A DNA stretch of 64,000 bases from Candidatus Babelota bacterium (GTDB lineage: Bacteria > Babelota > Babeliae > Babelales > Vermiphilaceae), in assembly GCA_029262615.1 (NCBI GenBank), contig JAJCZD010000005.1, positions 186,001 through 250,000 of the forward strand. The letters are read 5' to 3'. A model generated the notes under the pieces. That model ran no database searches and was not told the origin of the DNA. It was given only the letters and a program-made list of their open reading frames with translations. This document shows positions 57,542-64,000 of this stretch, one piece after another; positions within the stretch are counted from its first letter, which is position 1; each line of letters opens with the position of its first letter. A program made the translations under genes and the position numbers.

Positions 57542-60265
57542 TCATGTCTTGGGAACTCTTCCAACACGTAACGTCACCATTTTATCTGGATCAAGAACCT
57601 TTTTGACCGCCTCTTGTACTTCTTTGATGGTAAGCTTATCTAACATTTGGGCTTTCTTATCAAAATAATCCCAACCAAATCCAAAGCGATCTAAAATTAA
57701 GAACGCTAGTGCTGTATTTTTATTGGATTCAAAGTTATTAATTATTGCATTAATAATAGCATTTTTTGCTTGTTTAAACTCTTCATGTGTAATATCATCA
57801 GCAACAGTTTTTAACATTTTTTTAATCGCATCTTCTGCTTCTTTTGCACGATCTAAAGAAACAATTGTCTTAACTAAAACCATGCCTGGTTGCTTGTTTG
57901 CTGCTACAACTGTTGAGCCAGCAATGCTGTAAAATAAACCTGTTTGCTCTCGTAATTGGAACAGGCGAGATGCTAAGGAGCCAAGCGCGCCTCCACCTAA
58001 TATTTGGTCAAATAATTGCAGTTTATCAAAATCAGGATGCTTACGATCAACTGATAATGCAGCCATAGATAATACCACTTGATCACGATTGATAGGATAG
58101 TTAATTTCTTTTTGTTTTGTTTTTTCTAGTTGTGGATATGTAATGTCTGGCACCTTTGGTCCAGTCCACTTTCCAATTATTTTTTCAACAATTTTTGGCA
58201 CATCATAACCACTCAAATCACCAACAATAACAAGCTTTGCACCATCGGGGCTAATAAAATTATTGTAAAAATTTATCATATCAGCACGCGTAATTTTTTC
58301 TATTGATTCAGCTGTTCCGAGTATGTTTTTAGCATATTGATGATCTTTGTAAATCTCTTGTTTTATTAAATGAGAAGAGAAGGATTTTGGGTCGTCCCAA
58401 TAGTTTTTTATCTGCGCTAACAATTGCATCTTTACCTTTGCAATTTCATCTTTATCAAAAATTGCATTGGTCAATAATTCTAAAAGAAGCTCCAATCCTT
58501 TTTCAAAATCTTCTTTAAGCATACTCATTGCAATACCACCAGGATAAACTGATAGGCTCATGGCACGAGATTCAATTTCTTCAGCAAATTGCTTTGCGGT
58601 ATAATTTTTTGTGCCCTCGGTCAATAAATCGCTAATAAAGTTTGCTATACCTGCTAAATCTTTTGGATCATGTAAGTGTTTAGCCTTTAATTCTAGAACT
58701 AAATCTATTTTAGGAGTATTAGAGGAATCAAGCCAAAAAAGTTTTAGACCGTTCTTTAATTGCTTTACGTCAGGTTTGGGAAAATCAAACTTATTCGGGA
58801 TCTTAGGCTCAATTTTGTTAGCATAACGTGGTTCTTCAACAGCTGATTTTCTCTGGCGTGCAGATAAAATTCTTGTATCTAATTCATCAGATTTTTTCTG
58901 TAATTCAAGCCATTGATATTTTTCTTTTTCTGGCAGTGGCAGTACAAATCCTTGATGCATTACAGAGCGTCTTAAATACTCAGACAATAATTTTTTAATA
59001 TCGTCTTCTACTTCTTTTGTTGATTCATCTAAATAATCAAATGCATAGTTTTCATCGCCAGTTGCCAGATATGCTTTACCAATCTCATAGGCTTGGCTTT
59101 GTGTATTTTCCATTAAATGATAATAATGCATACGAGATTGCTTGATTGCTTTTGCAAGTTTCGTTTTTGATGGACCTTCTTTTGCCAGCTTTTCAATTTC
59201 GTGCAAAATAAAATCGTTTATTTTATTTACATCTTCTATCTTATTTGGCTCATAAATGATAAAGAAAAGGCCGTGGTCAAATAAACTCCAAGTAAAGGTA
59301 CTCAATGAGGTTACTAATTTTTCCTTGTCGACCAAAAGGTGATATAAGACAGAAGATTTACCACCACCCAAGATTTTGTCTATAACATCTAAAATCTGAT
59401 CTTGTTTTTGAGTGCTACCTGGAACAACAAAAGAAAGCACCACAGTTGGTTGCTTTATATCGCGATAAATAGAAACTGACTTTGCTGCAATATCTTTATT
59501 GTGGTAAAAGACCTCTTTTAAATACTGGTTATTTGGCTTTAATTTACCAAAATACTTTTCTGCCAATTTAAATACATGTTCACGGTTAACATCACCAACA
59601 ACAATCAAGGTTGCGTTATTTGGAAAGTAATGTTTTTTATAAAATCGCTTTAAATCCTGGCCATTAACATTCCACAAATCTTGTTTATAACCAACAATAG
59701 GATAATGATAAGGGTGATCAGGAAAAATTACGGTGAGCATATCATAAATTAAAGACCGAACATGACTATCCTTGATCATCTTTAACTCTTGAATTACCGC
59801 TTTCATCTCAGATGCCAAATGCTCATCATCAAATCGTGCATGCTCCATAGTTTCTGCTATAACAGGAAGGATTTCTTCCCAATTGTGCTCTGGCAGGTCA
59901 AATTTATAACCGGTATAATCATATGAAGTAAAAGCATTAATGCTACCAGAGAGCTTTTGGGCCAAAACGTTAATATCTGACTCGGAAAGATTCTTATCCG
60001 TCCCTTTAAATATCATATGCTCAATCAAATGGGCAATACCCTTTTCACCAGTTTTTTCATCTTTGGAACCAACGTTATACCAAATTTGGACTGAAACTTT
60101 AGGAATAACGTGTGAAGGACGTACCAAAACCGTCATGCCATTTTTTAACACTTTTTTAAATACATGCGTTTGTTTTATTTTTTTATTTTCTGTTTTCATA
60201 ATTGGTTCACATCTTGTTGCGGATAAATTAAAAATCATACTGGTTAAAAAAAGAATTTTGTTCAT
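57542..60265 (-). CDS. Secreted M16 (pitrilysin-like) zinc peptidase
   Basis: 907 residues. A signal peptide (KILFLTSMIFNLSATRC) is followed by two M16 halves. The first has the inverted zinc motif HLIEHMIFKGT (about 80) and downstream Glu in EMKAVIQELKM. The second half (about 500-907) lacks HxxEH, which is normal. It degrades short peptides in a clam-shell chamber. It is paralogous to the gene at 60829, which lacks a signal peptide. An ankyrin-like secreted gene lies between them. Confidence 0.92.
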   Translation of the reverse strand: MNKILFLTSMIFNLSATRCEPIMKTENKKIKQTHVFKKVLKNGMTVLVRPSHVIPKVSVQIWYNVGSKDEKTGEKGIAHLIEHMIFKGTDKNLSESDINVLAQKLSGSINAFTSYDYTGYKFDLPEHNWEEILPVIAETMEHARFDDEHLASEMKAVIQELKMIKDSHVRSLIYDMLTVIFPDHPYHYPIVGYKQDLWNVNGQDLKRFYKKHYFPNNATLIVVGDVNREHVFKLAEKYFGKLKPNNQYLKEVFYHNKDIAAKSVSIYRDIKQPTVVLSFVVPGSTQKQDQILDVIDKILGGGKSSVLYHLLVDKEKLVTSLSTFTWSLFDHGLFFIIYEPNKIEDVNKINDFILHEIEKLAKEGPSKTKLAKAIKQSRMHYYHLMENTQSQAYEIGKAYLATGDENYAFDYLDESTKEVEDDIKKLLSEYLRRSVMHQGFVLPLPEKEKYQWLELQKKSDELDTRILSARQRKSAVEEPRYANKIEPKIPNKFDFPKPDVKQLKNGLKLFWLDSSNTPKIDLVLELKAKHLHDPKDLAGIANFISDLLTEGTKNYTAKQFAEEIESRAMSLSVYPGGIAMSMLKEDFEKGLELLLELLTNAIFDKDEIAKVKMQLLAQIKNYWDDPKSFSSHLIKQEIYKDHQYAKNILGTAESIEKITRADMINFYNNFISPDGAKLVIVGDLSGYDVPKIVEKIIGKWTGPKVPDITYPQLEKTKQKEINYPINRDQVVLSMAALSVDRKHPDFDKLQLFDQILGGGALGSLASRLFQLREQTGLFYSIAGSTVVAANKQPGMVLVKTIVSLDRAKEAEDAIKKMLKTVADDITHEEFKQAKNAIINAIINNFESNKNTALAFLILDRFGFGWDYFDKKAQMLDKLTIKEVQEAVKKVLDPDKMVTLRVGRVPKT

Positions 60266-60298
60266 AGTTCATTACCACCTAATAATAATAGCATTTTA

Positions 60299-60763
60299 TT
60301 ATAACTTTGCCTTATTTCCAGCAAAAGGCTGTAGCAACTCTACAATATCTGTGCTCTTTTTTTTGTGTTGAGTCGTACTTACATCTTCAGAAAAATTGCG
60401 TGCCAATTTCAACAGTTCCTCTTTAGATTCTACTTCCTTGCACCATGCCTTATTGCTCACAATACTTGTAATAATTGCTGTTGATCTATACATAATGGCA
60501 AGACCAGCAATAATGGTAAAATCAGGATTCTTTATTTTTTGGGCTATATTACAAAATATTTTACTTTTGTCATGTCGGATTGATTCCATAATAAGAACTG
60601 GTAAAGACTTTTCTAGTAATGTTGGATGCTCATCCAAAATTGGAGATAACCTCGCAAGGTTCCCATTTTGTATGCACTCCATTGCTTGTATAAGTGGTGG
60701 ATTAGGATCCATTGATTTAATAAAGAATGGTAAGATTATAAAAAATAATAAAGGTTTTTTCAT
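60299..60763 (-). CDS. Secreted ankyrin-like protein, paralog of 19982
   Basis: 154 residues. Signal peptide MKKPLLFFIILPFFIKS then Met at +1 (DPNPPL). It shares QNGNLARLSPILDEHPTLLE and VLIMESIRHDK with QNGNTAKVSRMLEAHPKQAL and VLVLQSIGRFAE at 19982, so the two belong to one family. The remaining helices suggest decayed ankyrin repeats. It lies between two M16 peptidase genes on the same strand. Confidence 0.7.
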   Translation of the reverse strand: MKKPLLFFIILPFFIKSMDPNPPLIQAMECIQNGNLARLSPILDEHPTLLEKSLPVLIMESIRHDKSKIFCNIAQKIKNPDFTIIAGLAIMYRSTAIITSIVSNKAWCKEVESKEELLKLARNFSEDVSTTQHKKKSTDIVELLQPFAGNKAKL

Positions 60764-60828
60764 AAAAATTTCTCTTGCTATTTACTGCTCATTCTGCCTA
60801 TCTGATCTTTTTTGTCAAAATCTGCTAA

Positions 60829-63435
60829 TTATTTTAGGCGACCAATTTTAATAGTGCTTAGGTTTTTTTTTGTAAGATATTTCTGCGCAACATTTTGTAT
60901 TTCTTCTTTTGAAATTTTTTTAATTTTTTCAATACGTTGCTGCCAAAAATCATGTGGTAAATTATAACGACAAGCAAACAACAAGGCGTAAGCTACTTGT
61001 TTATTTGTTTCAAAATTATCAAATAATTGATGAATCAATGCACTTTTTGCATCATCTAGTTCTTGGTCAGTAATTTTTGCAGACTCTAATAAAGTTTTTT
61101 CTATTAATTGTTGTGCTTGGGCAAGATTTTCTTTTGAAACAATTGTTTTAACAAAAATCATTCCTGGTTGATCATGGGCATTAGTAGTTAACAATGCTTT
61201 AATAGTATAAAACAAACCAGTTTGTTCGCGTAACATAAATAACCGTGAACTCATAGAAGCTGATGAACCACCAGATAAGATTTGTTCAAAAAGTAACAAG
61301 GTATCATATTCTGAATCGGTTCTCTTTATTGAGACTCCAGCCCAGGCAAGAATAATTTGGTCTCTATTTATTTGATGAGTAATTGATTGAGCAGCATGTT
61401 TTATTACACCCATATCACGAGGTTTAATTATTTCTCCGGTCCAATGGCCAATTGTTTGCTGCATTAATATAGGTATCTCAATTTGTATATCACCAACAAT
61501 TGCAATGTGTGCTTCTTGTGGTGTAAAATAACGATTATAAAAAGAAACAATATCATCACGTGACACTTGATCTATGGATTCAACCGTCCCCAATATATTT
61601 TTACCATATGGATGCTCTTTATAGACCTGTTGCTTTGCTAATTGTGCAACAAATGAACTTGGATCATCCCAATAGTCTTTAATATCAGAAATCAACTGCT
61701 TACGGACTTTTTCAATTGCATTTTTGTCAAACCTTGCATTAGTAATCAATTCATGCATAATTTGCATTGCTTTAGACAAGTCTTGTGAAAGGGCTTTGAT
61801 AGAAATAAAACCGGGTTGAATATCAATTTCCATCCCGTTGCCTTCAATTATTTGCAATAATTGTTGCTTGGTATAATTTTTTGTGCCCTCTAGCAATAAC
61901 TCACATACAAATGAAAATAAACCCGATTTACCAACTGGATCATACGTATGATCGGCCTTGAGTTGTAAAACAACCTCTATCATATTTCCCGGTCGATGAT
62001 GCCATAATACCTTCAGACCATTATTTAAGACTGTTTCTTTTGCAGCCGCAAAGGAAAAAGGAGCTGGTTCTTTCTTTTTAATTTCATGCACTAATTTCCC
62101 CGACTCAACAGTAGTTATTCTTTCTCGAGTACAAAGAAATTTATTATCTAATGCATCAGATTCTTGTTGCAATAAACACCATCGTTGTTTTTCTTGTTGC
62201 TCAATAGGTAGAACTTTACCAACATGCATAATGGAAGGGCGCAAATAGTTTTTTAAATGGCAAGATACATCCTGATTTACTTGTTCAATCGACTCTGTTG
62301 TATAACTAAATGGATAGGTTTCGTCTTGCGTTGCCATATAAAACTCACCAATCACTGATGCTAGCTCTTGCGTTGTCTCAAATTGTTGCAGATGAGCCAA
62401 CTGTGCTTTTTTGTAAGCACGTTGCATATCTTTTTGCTCAATGCCATTTTTAATGAGGTCATCTATTTTTTGCTGAATAAGTGTAACAATCTTTTGAATA
62501 TCATTAATTTCAAATGGGTTAAATTGAATAATAAATAAACCATGCTCAAATAAAGCATAGGTAAAAGAATGCACATCAGAAACTAGTTGTAATTGATCAA
62601 CGAGTAATCTATGCAACTCTGAACCTTGTCCAGCAGCCAACAACCATGCAATAACATCAAAACTAAAATTTTGCTTTTGTTGTAGGCCAGGTATTCTCCA
62701 GGTAAGCATAACAGTAGGTTGTTGCACATCACGATATAAAGTTACTGATTTTGCAACAATATCTGGTACATAATTTGTAGTATAAGCCGGTTTTTGACGC
62801 GTAACTTTTGTATCTCCAAAAATCTTTTGCGCATGCTCTACAACTTCTTTAACCTCTACATCTCCAGTAACCACGAGTGTAGCGTTATTAGGTTGATAAT
62901 ATTGTTGGTAAAAAGAAATCAGATTTTTCCTGTTAATTGCCCATAAATCTTGTTTAAATCCAATGATTGGATAGTGGTATGGATGATCTGGAAAAATCAC
63001 CATGATCAATTCTTCTAGCAAAGTTGTCTCATAGTCATCTTTGTACATCTTTAACTCTTGGATCACTGCTTTGAGTTCTGAATGCAAAAAATCTTCTTGA
63101 AAGGTACAGTTACTCATACAATCAACAAATAGATCTAACGCGGTATGCCAATGTTGTGTAGGAAAATCAAATAAATATCCCGTAAAATCATATGAAGTAA
63201 AGGCATTGCAATAACCAGAAAGCTTGTGGGTAATAAGATTAATATCTGATTCTGAGAGCTGTTTAGTACCTTTAAAGAGCATGTGCTCAAGTAGATGCGC
63301 TAGCCCCTTTTGGCCAGAAACCTCATGCTTAGAACCAACATGATACCAAAGCTGGGCTGATACTTTTGGAACTGTTCGATTCGAACAAACCAGTATATGC
63401 ATACCATTTTCGAGAATTTTCTTTTCTATTTTCAT
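60829..63435 (-). CDS. M16 zinc peptidase without signal peptide
   Basis: 868 residues starting MKIEKKILENGMHILVCSNR. HLLEHMLFKGTKQLSESDIN is the zinc site (about residue 45) and ELKAVIQELKM holds the third ligand. The C-terminal half is inactive, as in the family. It is closely related to the exported enzyme at 57542 across its length (SGYCNAFTSYDFTGYLFD vs SGSINAFTSYDYTGYKFD), so the pair arose by duplication with one copy cytoplasmic and one exported. Confidence 0.92.
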   Translation of the reverse strand: MKIEKKILENGMHILVCSNRTVPKVSAQLWYHVGSKHEVSGQKGLAHLLEHMLFKGTKQLSESDINLITHKLSGYCNAFTSYDFTGYLFDFPTQHWHTALDLFVDCMSNCTFQEDFLHSELKAVIQELKMYKDDYETTLLEELIMVIFPDHPYHYPIIGFKQDLWAINRKNLISFYQQYYQPNNATLVVTGDVEVKEVVEHAQKIFGDTKVTRQKPAYTTNYVPDIVAKSVTLYRDVQQPTVMLTWRIPGLQQKQNFSFDVIAWLLAAGQGSELHRLLVDQLQLVSDVHSFTYALFEHGLFIIQFNPFEINDIQKIVTLIQQKIDDLIKNGIEQKDMQRAYKKAQLAHLQQFETTQELASVIGEFYMATQDETYPFSYTTESIEQVNQDVSCHLKNYLRPSIMHVGKVLPIEQQEKQRWCLLQQESDALDNKFLCTRERITTVESGKLVHEIKKKEPAPFSFAAAKETVLNNGLKVLWHHRPGNMIEVVLQLKADHTYDPVGKSGLFSFVCELLLEGTKNYTKQQLLQIIEGNGMEIDIQPGFISIKALSQDLSKAMQIMHELITNARFDKNAIEKVRKQLISDIKDYWDDPSSFVAQLAKQQVYKEHPYGKNILGTVESIDQVSRDDIVSFYNRYFTPQEAHIAIVGDIQIEIPILMQQTIGHWTGEIIKPRDMGVIKHAAQSITHQINRDQIILAWAGVSIKRTDSEYDTLLLFEQILSGGSSASMSSRLFMLREQTGLFYTIKALLTTNAHDQPGMIFVKTIVSKENLAQAQQLIEKTLLESAKITDQELDDAKSALIHQLFDNFETNKQVAYALLFACRYNLPHDFWQQRIEKIKKISKEEIQNVAQKYLTKKNLSTIKIGRLK

Positions 63436-63493
63436 ATCTTCACCAATAATTAATTTAACAATTTGTCAAAAAAACAGCAAGTGGTTTTTGTTC

Positions 63494-63521
63494 TTGCTTA
63501 TTTCATAAAAAAGGTTATTAT
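63494..63521 (+). promoter_or_regulatory. Candidate promoter of the comEC-like gene
   Basis: TTGCTT (63494-63499), 16 bp, TATTAT (63516-63521), only 10 bp before the ATG at 63531, implying a very short leader. Confidence 0.35.
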
Positions 63522-63530
63522 CAATTTGTC

Positions 63531-64000
63531 ATGAAATACGTACTTTATTCAATTAAAAATCAATTTATTTTTTTCCAACCATCTTTACTGTTTTTTCTAA
63601 CACTCAGCTTTACTCTTGGGATCATTCTAAAAGGAACCCACTATTTCATTCTAGGATCGCTAACATTAGTTCCACTCGCCTTATTACTTTATTTTTTTTC
63701 CTATAGAAGATTGTACCTGTTACTTTTTGTATTATTTTATACAATTGGAGCCATTCGCTATTATTCTGTTATAGAAAAACAAAAACAATTTTTTTCTGGT
63801 ATGCACAATAAAAAAATAACCATGCACGCATATGTAACTGATGCAATAACAACAAATGCTTATCCATTTTGCACACGTTTACAAGTGAGAGCAACAAAAA
63901 TCATTCCTCATGATGAAAAACCTTACACAATTAATGATTTTTTTTATATTTATACTAATGACAAAAGGTGCAATATAGGAGATAGTATTTTGTTGCAAAA
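63531..64000 (+). CDS. comEC: ComEC/Rec2-like competence protein, N-terminal part (runs off the window)
   Basis: The first 156 codons of an open frame from ATG 63531 to the window edge. Sequence MKYVLYSIKNQFIFF then several hydrophobic segments (LLFFLTLSFTLGIILKG; FILGSLTLVPLALLLYFF; LYLLLFVLFYTIGAIRYY), followed by a soluble part HAYVTDAITTNAYPFCTRLQ and GDSILLQ. Short helices then an OB-like exported segment is the layout of the ComEC N-terminus (DUF4131), which forms the DNA-uptake channel. The competence core and beta-lactamase domains lie outside the window, so the call is tentative. Confidence 0.6.
   Translation, partial: MKYVLYSIKNQFIFFQPSLLFFLTLSFTLGIILKGTHYFILGSLTLVPLALLLYFFSYRRLYLLLFVLFYTIGAIRYYSVIEKQKQFFSGMHNKKITMHAYVTDAITTNAYPFCTRLQVRATKIIPHDEKPYTINDFFYIYTNDKRCNIGDSILLQ

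Noticed and set aside
9269-60763. Internal translation start at the +1 Met producing cytoplasmic forms
   Set aside because: No Shine-Dalgarno-like sequence precedes the internal ATG in the cases examined (for example 49197, 50086, 24089), so a regular second start is not supported.
1-64000. CRISPR arrays, rRNA and tRNA genes
   Set aside because: No regularly spaced direct repeats were seen, and no intergenic stretch showed a cloverleaf with a T-arm-like GTTCGA context. A GGTTCGA at 16175 is inside rpsF. A tRNAscan/Infernal run would be decisive.

Overview
The window is AT-rich bacterial DNA with about 70 densely packed genes. It has no rRNA, no tRNA that I could find, no insertion sequence and no CRISPR array. 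The best fit is a member of Candidatus Dependentiae (TM6/Babeliae), the host-dependent bacteria of protists. This is an inference. It rests on the coexistence of compact housekeeping operons, a very large number of short secreted lineage-specific proteins, and eukaryote-like domains behind bacterial signal peptides: a C2H2 zinc-finger array, a SKP1-like fold, WD40 blades and ankyrin-like repeats. A pyrophosphate-driven ion pump and a class Ic (Phe-type) ribonucleotide reductase also fit.

Layout. 1-3.6 kb: prmC, then a small cluster of secreted or membrane proteins of unknown function. 3.6-9.2 kb: a membrane sensor with a decayed sigma-54-activator core, an exported MutS-like ATPase, and ftsY. 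9.3-13.9 kb: four consecutive secreted proteins with basic, NLS-like segments (F-box/propeller-like, unknown, ten-finger C2H2, SKP1-like plus propeller). 13.9-18 kb: HAS-barrel-like protein, rnhB, a LexA-fold regulator, rpsF-rpsR and two delta-60-repeat secreted paralogs. 18-30 kb: mostly housekeeping (typA, truA, gpmI, rsmE, tsaB, ruvX, alanine symporter, murE) with secreted small genes between. 31-36 kb: a run of small secreted genes, several with a hydrophobic C-terminus, interrupted by hppA. 36-48 kb: muropeptide recycling (namZ with a decayed paralog, nagZ), exported thioredoxin and thioredoxin reductase-thioredoxin fusion, nrdA-nrdB, and more secreted proteins. 49-52 kb: three tandem secreted proteins sharing modules, one with WD40 repeats. 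52-57.5 kb: a MutY-like glycosylase, CDF transporter, ldh, a secreted EEP-fold hydrolase, a DUF5674 two-gene module and sbtA-sbtB. 57.5-63.4 kb: two M16 peptidases around an ankyrin-like secreted protein. The 3' edge holds the start of a probable comEC.

The most striking signal is shared across the window. In about 26 lineage-specific exported proteins the predicted signal-peptidase site is followed directly by methionine (Ala/Ser/Cys/Gly-Met, then usually Asp, Glu, Asn or Gln). The conserved exported enzymes (NamZ, NagZ, thioredoxins, M16, EEP, MutS-like) lack it. Two neighbouring genes at 50086 and 50956 have almost identical DNA over the signal peptide and lose similarity just after that Met codon. 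I infer that signal-peptide cassettes were joined directly upstream of ancestral start codons.

Starts were moved inward where a Shine-Dalgarno sequence and signal peptide clearly supported an internal ATG. Functions of the secreted proteins are not known from sequence alone, and effector roles are inference.
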